DNA from: SKGN01 sp050948865
Lineage (GTDB): Bacteria; Bacillota_I; Bacilli_A; RF39; UBA660
Length of the DNA: 64,000 nt
Reading direction: 5' to 3'
Assembly (NCBI GenBank): GCA_050948865.1
Contig: JBMNEQ010000001.1
Coordinates: forward strand, 324,389-388,388
This document shows, piece after piece, positions 8,180-16,259 of the stretch (its first letter is position 1; the number at the start of each line of letters is the position of its first letter). A model generated the notes under the pieces. The model worked only from the letters and a program-made list of their open reading frames with translations. It made no database searches and had not been told where the DNA came from. The position numbers and the translations under genes were made by a program.

Positions 8180-8587
8180 ATGGATTTAATACCAAAAAAC
8201 ATTTTTTTTAGGGAAATATTTGATGATTTACTAGATATGCCAACTTTAAAATCAGCGGAAATGATGCGTTCAGATATTTACGAAGAAGGAAATAATTATA
8301 TTATTGAAGTTGATATTCCTGGCTTTCAAAAGGAAAATATTTTTGTCGATTATGAAAAAGGATATTTAAATATTAAAGCGCAAAAAAGTAAAGAAACAAA
8401 TGATGAAGATAAAGAGAAAAAATATTTAAGACGAGAAAGATATTATGGAGAATTTAAAAGAAGTTTTTATATAGGTGATATCGATGAATCGCAAATTGAA
8501 GCTAATTTTGAAAATGGTATTTTAAAAGTTTTATTCCCTAAAAAACAAGCAGAAGATAAGAATAAAAAGCTTATTGAAATTAAATAA
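8180..8587 (+). CDS. hsp20: Small heat shock protein Hsp20 (alpha-crystallin family)
   Basis: An ATP-independent holdase chaperone that binds unfolding proteins in the cytoplasm. The 135-residue product has an alpha-crystallin domain with YIIEVDIPGFQKENI, ERYYGEFKRSFYI and the conserved ANFENGILKVLFPK near the C-terminus, followed by a LIEIK tail containing the IxI-type oligomerisation motif. The ATG at 8180 follows AGGAGGG; an upstream in-frame ATG overlaps the promoter -10 and is unlikely. Expression is probably controlled by HrcA through the CIRCE element at 8099-8125. Confidence 0.93.
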   Translation: MDLIPKNIFFREIFDDLLDMPTLKSAEMMRSDIYEEGNNYIIEVDIPGFQKENIFVDYEKGYLNIKAQKSKETNDEDKEKKYLRRERYYGEFKRSFYIGDIDESQIEANFENGILKVLFPKKQAEDKNKKLIEIK

Positions 8588-8613
8588 GAAACATTGAAAA
8601 GTGTTTCTTTTTT
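8588..8613 (+). terminator. Intrinsic terminator of hsp20
   Basis: GAAACA and TGTTTC arms with an eight-base loop followed by seven T, directly after the hsp20 stop. Confidence 0.75.
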
Positions 8614-8666
8614 AGTTTTAGCACTCTTTTTTTAGTTTCGTATATTATAAATAGGGAGTGTTAAAA

Positions 8667-9242
8667 ATGCTTTTTTATCTTGGTTTAATATTAATGTCTT
8701 TAGTTATTAGTTTAGATGGTTTTTGGATGGGAATAACTTATGGAGTAAGAAATATAACAATTTCTTTTAAATTATTATTTATAGTTATGTTCTGTAATTT
8801 TTTAGTTTTCACTTTATCAATGTTTTTAAGTAATTGGGTAGGATCATTTTTAAAAATTAGTTATACTAATAAAATTGGAGGTCTAACTTTAATATTACTA
8901 GGATTAGGTTGTTTATATAATGTTTTAAAAATTGAAACAAAATCTTTAAAAAAAGATGTTTCTTTTTTATCTTTTCAGAAAAAAGAAAAAATAATTACTT
9001 CTAAAGAATCCTTTTTTTTAGGTTTTATTTTAGCAATAGATTCTTTTGGGGCCGGTTTTGGGGCTTCGATGTTAGGTTATCCTCTTTATTTAACAGCATT
9101 TTTAACTTCTTTAATAGGAGGCATTTTTATATTACTAGGAATGCAACTTGGTTTACTTATTTTTAAATTAAAAATAATTAAAAATATTTGGTATTTCCCA
9201 TCGTTTTTATTAATAGTATTTGGTTTAATAAAAATGTTTTAA
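8667..9242 (+). CDS. ytaF: Sporulation membrane protein YtaF (MntP-related)
   Basis: A 191-residue polytopic membrane protein with about six hydrophobic helices. The repeated motif SLDGFWMGITYG near the N-terminus and AIDSFGAGFGASM in the second half is the two-fold MntP/YtaF pattern, with Asp residues inside the membrane. YtaF is a sporulation-associated relative of the manganese exporter MntP; substrate is unknown. ATG at 8667 is chosen over GTG at 8658, which is within the Shine-Dalgarno AGGGAGTG. Confidence 0.85.
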   Translation: MLFYLGLILMSLVISLDGFWMGITYGVRNITISFKLLFIVMFCNFLVFTLSMFLSNWVGSFLKISYTNKIGGLTLILLGLGCLYNVLKIETKSLKKDVSFLSFQKKEKIITSKESFFLGFILAIDSFGAGFGASMLGYPLYLTAFLTSLIGGIFILLGMQLGLLIFKLKIIKNIWYFPSFLLIVFGLIKMF

Positions 9243-9261
9243 CATATAATAGAAGAAGTCG

Positions 9262-9290
9262 TTGCTGGTTTTTTATTTTTTTGCTATAAT
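9262..9290 (+). promoter_or_regulatory. Sigma-A promoter for the tRNA-Cys/tRNA-Gly pair
   Basis: TTGCTG, 17-bp spacer, TATAAT, ending 11 bases before the first tRNA nucleotide. Confidence 0.8.
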
Positions 9291-9301
9291 GTAATTGTTA
9301 T

Positions 9302-9375
9302 GGGGCTATAGCCAAGCGGTAAGGCAAGGGACTGCAAATCCCTGAGCGTCGGTTCAAATCCGATTGGCCCCTCCA
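9302..9375 (+). tRNA. tRNA-Cys (GCA)
   Basis: Cloverleaf with acceptor GGGGCTA pairing TGGCCCC, anticodon loop CTGCAAA (anticodon GCA), T-loop GGTTCAAATCC and encoded CCA. It is co-transcribed with the following tRNA-Gly. Confidence 0.96.
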
Positions 9376-9381
9376 TAAAAT

Positions 9382-9456
9382 GCAGGTGTAGTATAATGGT
9401 TATTATGCAACCTTGCCAAGGTTGAGATACGGGTTCGATTCCCGTCATCTGCTCCA
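9382..9456 (+). tRNA. tRNA-Gly (GCC)
   Basis: Acceptor GCAGGTG with CATCTGC, anticodon loop TTGCCAA (anticodon GCC), T-loop GGGTTCGATTCCC and encoded CCA. It follows tRNA-Cys by six bases. Confidence 0.96.
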
Positions 9457-9466
9457 AGATAAAAAT

Positions 9467-9498
9467 ATCCCTTATTTTATAAGGGATTTTATTTTTTA
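9467..9498 (+). terminator. Intrinsic terminator of the tRNA pair
   Basis: ATCCCTTA and TAAGGGAT, five-base loop, followed by a T-rich tract. Confidence 0.85.
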
Positions 9499-9558
9499 AA
9501 ACTATTAGATACTATAAATAATGTTATATAATAATAATTAGGAGGCTTTATTAATAAA

Positions 9559-10485
9559 ATGAAAAATATAAAGAAATTATTGAACTTTAATATTAAAGAA
9601 AAGATTAATTTAATAGAGGAAATATTTATTTTGTATTATGGGGAGGAATATAGAAGTTATATAACAGAATCATTAAAAAAATTAATTTTTATTCCTTATA
9701 TTAATTCAAAAAAATTTGATCTTTATTATCAAAAACGAGAGCTTCTTAAAAATGAAAATTTAAAAAAAAGATTAGAAGGATATAGTATAAAAAAGAAGTT
9801 TATAAAAATGATTAATAAAAAACAAATAGGATTTAATGAAAATGTCTTAAAAAATAATAATGTGGGGATGATACCTAATATTGCAAACAATGAACTAATT
9901 ACTACTATATATTTTCCTATTTTGGGGATTAAAAAAGAAAGATTAGATCTAGTTTTAATTCATGAAGTATTACATGTTATTGAAGAACATATTATTGAAA
10001 ATAGTGAAAGTAATGTTATATTAGGTGGTGGTTTTGAAAAATGGGTGTTAAAAGGTAAAGATGAAAATAATCGAGAATTTGAGTTTTTTAATGAATTGAT
10101 TCATCATGAAATTTCTAAAGAAATTACTGATTTAATGCATAGTAAAAATTTATATTTATTTTTAGAGAAAAAGGATAGTAAAGAAAAGTGTTGTGAAGAT
10201 TGTTCTTTAGTTATAAAGGAGTTTTATTATTCTTTTAAAGAGCCTCTAATAAGGTCTAAATTGGTGGGGGATATTGATAAGTTTGAAGGGATTGTTGGTA
10301 AAAAGGAATTAGGATGTTTGGCTAAATGGTGTGTTGAATTTTATAATGAATATCAAACTCCTAAAGAACGAAAAGAGTTAGAAAGATTAAAAAACAAAAA
10401 ATATTTAAATAAGATTGAAGAAGGATTAAATATTGTTAATGAAATGAAAAGAAAACAAAATATTATTAAGAAGATGATATATTAA
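9559..10485 (+). CDS. Hypothetical protein with a zincin-like HExxH motif
   Basis: A 308-residue soluble protein that I do not recognise as a named family. The clearest feature is LVLIHEVLHVIEEH at about residues 133-146, a hydrophobic helix containing HEVLH, as in zinc metallopeptidases. A further acidic/His stretch EFFNELIHHEISKE about 45 residues later could supply a third ligand. A CxxCxxC-like cluster KCCEDCSL follows. No signal peptide or membrane segment, so it would act in the cytoplasm. Peptidase activity is inference from the motif alone. Confidence 0.55.
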   Translation: MKNIKKLLNFNIKEKINLIEEIFILYYGEEYRSYITESLKKLIFIPYINSKKFDLYYQKRELLKNENLKKRLEGYSIKKKFIKMINKKQIGFNENVLKNNNVGMIPNIANNELITTIYFPILGIKKERLDLVLIHEVLHVIEEHIIENSESNVILGGGFEKWVLKGKDENNREFEFFNELIHHEISKEITDLMHSKNLYLFLEKKDSKEKCCEDCSLVIKEFYYSFKEPLIRSKLVGDIDKFEGIVGKKELGCLAKWCVEFYNEYQTPKERKELERLKNKKYLNKIEEGLNIVNEMKRKQNIIKKMIY

Positions 10486-10537
10486 ATTTAATGTTATCCC
10501 TTATTTTAAAAGGTTTTTTAAGGGGGATATAATTATT

Positions 10538-10629
10538 AAGGTTGTAAATGAGATTTATTTTGGAGCTAAAAAGGACTAACTATGAGTAAACCAAGTGAAA
10601 TTTGAAAGAAAGGAAGAAATCGCAACCTT
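10538..10629 (+). ncRNA. Structured leader or small RNA upstream of tex, class unknown
   Basis: A 92-base segment closed by a perfect 7-bp stem AAGGTTG/CAACCTT, with an internal hairpin TAAAT-GAG-ATTTA and a possible TTGG/CCAA helix. A TATAAT box at 10528-10533 would start transcription almost exactly at the closing stem. The interior is purine-rich with unpaired AGTAAACC and TTTGAAAG runs, as in riboswitch junctions, but I cannot match it to a known class. It ends about 100 bases before tex. Confidence 0.35.
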
Positions 10630-10732
10630 TAATCTTTTATTTTATGAATTTTTAGATTATAACAATAGTAATTTATTTTTCTTTATGTTAAGATTTTCAT
10701 TATGATAACTTTATTATTAGTAAGGAGAAAAC

Positions 10733-12880
10733 ATGAAAGATAATATAATTAAAGAAATAAGTGATAAATTAAAGATTAATGAAAAGCAAGTTATTAATAC
10801 TTTAAAATTATTAGAAAGTGATAATACTATTCCTTTTATTGCTAGATATAGAAAGGAAATGACGGGGAATCTTCATGAAGAACAATTAAGAAATATTGAA
10901 GAAGTTTATAATTATCAATTATCTTTATTAAAAAGAAAAGAAGAAGTAATTAAGTTAATTGAAGAAAAAGGAATGATGACAGAAAATTTAAAGAAAAGAA
11001 TAATGTTTTCTAAAAAATTAGTGGAAGTTGAAGATTTATATCGTCCTTATCAAGAAAAAAGGAAAACAAAAGCTACTGAAGCAATAAAAAAAGGATTAAA
11101 ACCTTTGGCTCAATTAATAATGTCTTTTCCAATAGAAGGAAGTCTTGAAGGTTTAGGGAGGGGTTTTCTTAATAAAGATGTTAAAACAGTAGAAGAAGCT
11201 TTTTTAGGGGCTAAATATATTATTTCAGAAGAGATTAGTGATAATGCTGGTTATCGTTCTTTTATAAGAAGGTATACTTATTTTAATGGGGTAATAATAA
11301 CTAAGAAGAAAAAGAATGCTCAAGATGAAACTAAAATATATGAAATGTATTATGATTTTAAAGAAGAAGTTAAAGATATAAAATCTCATCGTATTTTAGC
11401 AATAAATAGAGGAGAAAGAGAAAGTATTTTAACAGTTAAAGTAGATGTTTTAGAAGAGGAGATATCTAAGTATTTAGAAGAAAAAATAATTAAAAATAAT
11501 AATTCTTTTGTTGTAAAGATAGTTAAAGAAGCGATAGAAGATGGTTATAAGCGTTTAATAAAGCCGAGTATAGAAAGAGAAATTAGAAAGGGATTAACGG
11601 TTAAAGGTGAGGAAGTAGCGATTGAAGTCTTTTCTAAAAATTTAGAAAGATTACTTTTACAACCACCTTTAAAAGATAAAGTAATTTTAGGGTTTGATCC
11701 AGCTTTTAGAACAGGCTGTAAATTGGCGGTAATTGATTCTTTAGGAATAGTTTTAGAGATAAGTATTATTTTTCCTCATGAACCTCAAAAGGAAATAAAG
11801 AAAAGTGAAGAAAAATTATTAGAATTAGTTAAGAAGTATCAGGTTAATGTTATTGCTATTGGTAATGGAACTGCTTCTAGGGAAAGTGAAGAATTTATTA
11901 GTAATTTTATTAAAAGAAATAATTTAGATGTATCATTTATTATTGTTGATGAAGCGGGTGCATCTGTTTATTCAGCTAGTAAGTTAGCGATTAAAGAGTT
12001 TCCTCATTTACAAGTTGAAGAACGAAGTGCGATAAGTATTGCGAGAAGACTTTTAGATCCTTTAAGCGAATTAGTAAAAATCGATCCTAAAAGTATTGGT
12101 GTTGGTCAATATCAACATGATGTTTCTCTTAAAGAATTAGAAGAAACTTTAAAGTTTGTTGTTAGTAAAGTGGTTAATCAAGTAGGGGTAGATATTAATA
12201 CTGCTAGTGAATCTTTGTTAAATTATATTTCTGGGATGAATAAAGGTAATATTAAAAATTTAATAAAATACCGTGAAAAGAAAGGTTTTATTAATAATAG
12301 AAATGAATTAAAAGAAATAAAAGGAATGGGAGAAAAGACTTATGAGCAAGCAATTGGTTTTTTAAGAATTATTGATGGTGATAATCCTTTAGACAAAACT
12401 AATATTCATCCTGAAAGTTATGTTTTAGTTTTAAAATTATTAGAAAAAATGGAGTTATTAGAAGAAAGATTTGGCAGTAAGAAAATGATAGAAGTTTTAA
12501 ATAAAATAGATATTAATCAATATTTAGAATATTTGAAAACAGATTATTATACTTTAGAGGGAATTATTAAATCTTTACAAACTCCTCTTCCTGATCCTAG
12601 AGATAAATTAGAAAAACCACTTTTAAGAAAGGATATTTTAAAATTAGAAGATTTATCAAAGGGAATGAAGTTACAAGGAACTGTTCGGAATGTTGTTGAT
12701 TTTGGGGTTTTTATTGATATTGGTTTAAAAGATGATGGTTTAGTTCATATATCTAAACTTTCCAATCAATATGTCAAACATCCTTTAGACATTGTTCAAG
12801 TAGGAGATATTGTTGATTGTTATGTTGATGAAATATTAAAAGATAAAAAAAAGGTTAGTTTATCTTTACTAAAACCTTAA
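10733..12880 (+). CDS. tex: Tex family RNA-binding S1-domain protein
   Basis: A 715-residue Tex/Spt6-related cytoplasmic protein thought to act in transcription and RNA processing. The N-terminal NTIPFIARYRKEMTGNLHEE is the family signature. Then come a YqgF-like domain (about 310-430, starting ILGFDPAFRTGCKLAVID), tandem helix-hairpin-helix motifs (about 495-555, GFINNRNELKEIKGMG), and a C-terminal S1 RNA-binding domain (about 640-713, GTVRNVVDFGVFIDIG). Full length, all expected domains in order. AAGGAG precedes the ATG. Confidence 0.95.
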   Translation: MKDNIIKEISDKLKINEKQVINTLKLLESDNTIPFIARYRKEMTGNLHEEQLRNIEEVYNYQLSLLKRKEEVIKLIEEKGMMTENLKKRIMFSKKLVEVEDLYRPYQEKRKTKATEAIKKGLKPLAQLIMSFPIEGSLEGLGRGFLNKDVKTVEEAFLGAKYIISEEISDNAGYRSFIRRYTYFNGVIITKKKKNAQDETKIYEMYYDFKEEVKDIKSHRILAINRGERESILTVKVDVLEEEISKYLEEKIIKNNNSFVVKIVKEAIEDGYKRLIKPSIEREIRKGLTVKGEEVAIEVFSKNLERLLLQPPLKDKVILGFDPAFRTGCKLAVIDSLGIVLEISIIFPHEPQKEIKKSEEKLLELVKKYQVNVIAIGNGTASRESEEFISNFIKRNNLDVSFIIVDEAGASVYSASKLAIKEFPHLQVEERSAISIARRLLDPLSELVKIDPKSIGVGQYQHDVSLKELEETLKFVVSKVVNQVGVDINTASESLLNYISGMNKGNIKNLIKYREKKGFINNRNELKEIKGMGEKTYEQAIGFLRIIDGDNPLDKTNIHPESYVLVLKLLEKMELLEERFGSKKMIEVLNKIDINQYLEYLKTDYYTLEGIIKSLQTPLPDPRDKLEKPLLRKDILKLEDLSKGMKLQGTVRNVVDFGVFIDIGLKDDGLVHISKLSNQYVKHPLDIVQVGDIVDCYVDEILKDKKKVSLSLLKP

Positions 12881-12887
12881 TTTTTAT

Positions 12888-13571
12888 TTAATTAATATAT
12901 AAAGCATAATATTCTTCTAAAGTAAGATTTTTCTTTTTTATAATCGTAGCTATTTTAATTCCTAGAAAACGATAATGCCAAGGTTCATAATTATAACCAG
13001 TAATTGTTTCTTTATCTTTTGGATATCTTAAAATAAAACCATAACAGTGGGCATTGTTTTTTAACCATTTAAATTCTTGACTTTCTTCAAAGGAAAGAGA
13101 AGTATCATTAATATCAATTGCTAAACCTGTTTCATGTTCAGAAAAACCAGGACGAGCAGAATATTTATCAGCGTATTCTTTTCCTTTATTTAAAATAATA
13201 GTATTATATAATTTAGTTTGATATTGATGAGTTCTATATCCAGAAATTATCTTTAAGGTAAGATTCTCTTTTTTAGCTGCTTTAGCCATTTTAATAAAAT
13301 GAGTTAAGGCTATTTTATTAAGTTTTTCATTTCTTTCGCCTTTAAAGAATAAAATAGGAATCTTAACTAAATTGTTAGGAATGAAACTTTTGGGTAATTT
13401 ATTATATTTATTACATAAAACTATTAAACTATAAGGATTCTTAATCTTTTTATAATTAGTATAAAAAGGTTGATCTAAATTCATGTTAACATTTAAAATT
13501 ATATTTTTTAAGGATAAACCTTTATTTTTTCTTTGATAAGAAAAATATCGTTTTAAATTTTTAATTTTCAA
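12888..13571 (-). CDS. VanY/DacY-type D-Ala-D-Ala carboxypeptidase, no obvious signal peptide
   Basis: A 227-residue peptidase M15B domain with the metal site motifs SEHETGLAIDIND and YEPWHYRF and the family signature SGYRTHQYQTKLY, so catalytic residues are complete. Such enzymes trim the terminal D-Ala of peptidoglycan stem peptides outside the membrane. Oddly, the predicted N-terminus has no hydrophobic signal; it starts with the basic MKIKNLKRYFSYQRK, so either export is non-classical, the enzyme acts inside a spore or mother cell compartment, or the start is further upstream. It converges on tex with only seven bases between stops. Confidence 0.8.
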   Translation of the reverse strand: MKIKNLKRYFSYQRKNKGLSLKNIILNVNMNLDQPFYTNYKKIKNPYSLIVLCNKYNKLPKSFIPNNLVKIPILFFKGERNEKLNKIALTHFIKMAKAAKKENLTLKIISGYRTHQYQTKLYNTIILNKGKEYADKYSARPGFSEHETGLAIDINDTSLSFEESQEFKWLKNNAHCYGFILRYPKDKETITGYNYEPWHYRFLGIKIATIIKKKNLTLEEYYALYIN

Positions 13572-13594
13572 TAAAATATAATCCCTCTTTTCGT

Positions 13595-14293
13595 TTAAAT
13601 TTTGTTGTTAAGAATATCTTTAACAAAATTATAAACAGACTGATATTCTCCTTTACAAATCTTTTTTAAATCAGGAAGACTATTAGTCATACAATAACTA
13701 TTAAAGATGGACATCGAAATATCATTGATGGTATCACCAATAGTATAAATATTATCTTCTTTAAGATTTAATTTTTTATTTAATATTTTGATTGCGTTTC
13801 CTTTTGTAACTGTTTTTTCAGTAATATTAATATGTTTTAAAGTTAAATAGCCATGAATATCATTATGTAAAGTAACAATGTTTTTAAATAAAACTTCTGC
13901 TTCTTTTAAATTATTAAAACGTCCTATTAATCCGTTGACATTGTTATTGACATCTTTTGTTATTCCTAATCCTGTATCAACATACCAGTCAATTAAACAA
14001 TTACTGTTTTGAAAAATTTCAATTATTTTTTGGGCTGTTTTTTTAGGAATGTTCTTTTGATAAATAATATTCAAATTATGGTCAAATATTATTCCACCAT
14101 CATTATTTATTAAATAACTATATTTAATATCATAAGTTTTTATTAAATTCAACAAACTATTTATATGACGGCCTGTCGCAATAACGAAGATGTTACCTTG
14201 TTTAACAAATTCATTGATAATTTTAATGTTTTTCAAAAAATCATCATTATTTAAAAGAGTATTATCAAAATCACTTACTAAAAGTTTTCTCAT
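13595..14293 (-). CDS. HAD-superfamily (Cof-like, type IIB) phosphatase
   Basis: A 232-residue HAD hydrolase with motif I VSDFDNTLL, motif II ATGR, a Lys in the cap-proximal region (TVTKGNAI) and motif IV TIGDTINDISM. This order and the inserted C2 cap are typical of Cof/YidA sugar-phosphate phosphatases. The substrate is unknown. It lies 23 bp upstream of the VanY-type gene on the same strand, probably one operon. Confidence 0.85.
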   Translation of the reverse strand: MRKLLVSDFDNTLLNNDDFLKNIKIINEFVKQGNIFVIATGRHINSLLNLIKTYDIKYSYLINNDGGIIFDHNLNIIYQKNIPKKTAQKIIEIFQNSNCLIDWYVDTGLGITKDVNNNVNGLIGRFNNLKEAEVLFKNIVTLHNDIHGYLTLKHINITEKTVTKGNAIKILNKKLNLKEDNIYTIGDTINDISMSIFNSYCMTNSLPDLKKICKGEYQSVYNFVKDILNNKI

Positions 14294-14367
14294 ATAATCA
14301 CCATAAAAAGTTTAACATATATATTATAAAGTATCAATTTAGAAGGCATTTACTTTAAAATTTATGT

Positions 14368-14395
14368 TTGACTTTTTAACTATGTTCTGTATAAT
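14368..14395 (+). promoter_or_regulatory. Sigma-A promoter of tRNA-Gly
   Basis: TTGACT, 16-bp spacer, TATAAT, ending 20 bases before the tRNA. Confidence 0.75.
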
Positions 14396-14415
14396 ATCAA
14401 TTATGAAATGTTTTT

Positions 14416-14489
14416 GCGGATGTAATTTAATGGTAGAATATCAGCCTTCCAAGCTGAGTATGTGGGTTCGATTCCCATCATCCGCTCCA
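14416..14489 (+). tRNA. tRNA-Gly (TCC)
   Basis: Acceptor GCGGATG pairing CATCCGC, anticodon loop CTTCCAA (anticodon TCC), T-loop GGGTTCGATTCCC and encoded CCA. Confidence 0.96.
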
Positions 14490-14500
14490 AGATAAAAACA

Positions 14501-14526
14501 ATCCTTATTTTATAAGGTTTTTTTAT
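14501..14526 (+). terminator. Intrinsic terminator of tRNA-Gly
   Basis: CCTTA/TAAGG arms with a five-base loop and a following run of seven T. Confidence 0.75.
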
Positions 14527-14745
14527 TATAAAAAGAATAAAATTGAATTTTGAATAAGAAAAAAGAGGTATAATTTATTTCTTTTTTTAGATCCATGACT
14601 ATCTAAGATTTGTCAATAATAAATTATTGTGGTAATATAAACGTGACAAAAACACACGAAATATTTAATTTTAAAAAAAATTAAGAATATAATGTGTTGA
14701 AGTGTAATATGTAATATATAAATAGTTGTGGGAACTAATTACATA

Positions 14746-15945
14746 TCAATTTGTGTTTTTCTTGCATAATGCGAGAATTAAGCGTAATAGCTTGGTAGTG
14801 CAAGCTATTACAGCGACGTAATGATGTTTACCTTCATTGCGTTTTTTTCTATAATAAACAAGTATTTCATTATCAGGATTGTTTCTACTAGAAGTCATAA
14901 TAATATTACAAATAGTATTAAATAAAATTCTTCTAATATATTTATTCTCCGTCTTAGAAATATGACCTTTTCCATTAACAGAAGAACCGGATTGTTTAAT
15001 TGTTGGATCTAATCCACAATAAGCAGTTAATTCTTTTATGTTATTAAATCTGTTTATATCTTTGAGTTCTGCAATAATCAAAGCAGTAGTTAATTCCCCA
15101 AAACCATTAATAGAGTTAATAGATTCAAACAGATAACATTGCTTAGCTTTATCGATTAGTTTTTCTTTTAAATCATCAACTAATGCAATGTTATATCTTA
15201 GTAATTTAGTAGTAATAATTAAATTATTAACTTTTTCATCATCTTTAGAAACGGCTGGATAACTTGTCTTAGCAGTTTTTTTAATTAAAGCAGCTTTTCT
15301 TTTGTAGTGTCCTTCATGTCTGCCATTAAGTTTAGCCATAAAATTGCTTATTGCATCAACTCTCGTACTAGTTAAAATATCTGCATGAGGATATCTTTCG
15401 ATTAGTGATAAAGCAGTATTAGAATAGATTAGTGCTCCTTTAAATAAGTTTTCATATTCTGGAAAAGTTAAATTAACTTGTCCTTTAAACTTATTTTTAA
15501 GACTAGTTGTATTTTCTACTAAGAATTGGTACTCTCTAGCCATATCATTTAAATTTAAATAATATTGTTTATGATCAGCATAGTTTTTAACTTTGCCGGT
15601 AAAGTATAAATCGGCTAAGTTGTAACAATCTTGTTTATCAGTTTTAGTTTTTCTAAGATTTCTTTTATGCATAGCAGAGTGAAGTGAATTAATAACATGA
15701 ACTTCATAATCTGTTTCTTCTTTAAAAAATCTTTTTACTGATAAATGATAATTAGCAGTAGATTCCATAAATACAGTTAAATCACCGTGATAGATATCAT
15801 AGTTTTCTATCCTTTTTTTTAAATTTTTAAAATCAATTAATGTGTGATTAATGTCATATGGTTTGATTAATATTTCTCCACCAGAACTGATTAAAGAAAC
15901 CATACTTTTGTTTTTAGCTATATCAATAGCTAGTACGTAATTCAT
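14746..15945 (-). CDS. IS110-family DEDD transposase, copy A
   Basis: A 399-residue recombinase. The N-terminal RuvC-like domain begins YVLAIDIAKNKSMVSL, with Glu in VFMESTANYH and the paired Asp in KTKTDKQDC, giving the DEDD catalytic set. The C-terminal Transposase_20 domain has the INGFGELTTALIIAEL helix-hairpin-helix and LTAYCGLDPTIKQSGSS, where Ser is the candidate nucleophile. Full length and intact. It differs from copy B by Ser-Pro and Glu-Gly changes. IS110 enzymes are guided by a bridge RNA made from a non-coding end of the element. Confidence 0.95.
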   Translation of the reverse strand: MNYVLAIDIAKNKSMVSLISSGGEILIKPYDINHTLIDFKNLKKRIENYDIYHGDLTVFMESTANYHLSVKRFFKEETDYEVHVINSLHSAMHKRNLRKTKTDKQDCYNLADLYFTGKVKNYADHKQYYLNLNDMAREYQFLVENTTSLKNKFKGQVNLTFPEYENLFKGALIYSNTALSLIERYPHADILTSTRVDAISNFMAKLNGRHEGHYKRKAALIKKTAKTSYPAVSKDDEKVNNLIITTKLLRYNIALVDDLKEKLIDKAKQCYLFESINSINGFGELTTALIIAELKDINRFNNIKELTAYCGLDPTIKQSGSSVNGKGHISKTENKYIRRILFNTICNIIMTSSRNNPDNEILVYYRKKRNEGKHHYVAVIACTTKLLRLILALCKKNTN

Positions 15946-16233
15946 AACTTCGTACTCCTTTCCTTGTAGTAGCGATTGGACTCTTATTTACTTCAATACT
16001 CCTCATCACGCGAGTGATATAGATATAAAAACCTCACCATCTTAAAATAGGAAAATATTAAAAAAGAGCTAGGCCGTCATGTTTATGGATACTAAAGACC
16101 CGTGTTATAATTCGCCTGAACTCAATCGCGATTTTTTTATCTTATTTTTATAAAAATAAGATAAAAAATATTCTACCATATACCAAGATTAATTACTTCA
16201 TTGGCATACAAGTAGAATTATACGTGTTATAAT
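15946..16233 (-). ncRNA. Candidate IS110 bridge RNA region, copy A
   Basis: The 288-base non-coding 5' end of the IS110 element is unchanged relative to copy B, and is longer than needed for a promoter and ribosome site. It contains a perfect hairpin (ATCTTATTTTTA and its complement, near 16138-16165) and other short palindromes. In the IS110 group the guide (bridge) RNA is encoded in this position. Exact ends and guide loops are not resolved here. Confidence 0.4.
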
Positions 16234-16259
16234 ATTAATAACATGAAGTTGGTGATTAA

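Larger units (their letters stand above)
14594..16233 (-). mobile_element. IS110-family insertion sequence, copy A
   Basis: A 1640-bp block identical to 24254-25893 except for three substitutions that I found (14948, 15268, 15687). Homology stops abruptly at both ends, defining the element. It has no obvious terminal inverted repeats and one DEDD transposase, as usual for IS110. Non-coding ends are 152 bp after the transposase and 288 bp before it. The 5' end stops 26 bases before the radical SAM start codon, and its last nine bases, TGTTATAAT, form an outward extended -10 box. Confidence 0.92.

Noticed and set aside
8618..8664. Second CIRCE-like pair (TTAGCACTC ... GAGTGTTAA) before ytaF
   Set aside because: Spacer is 29 bases, not 9, and the right arm coincides with the ytaF ribosome binding site; only a half-site.
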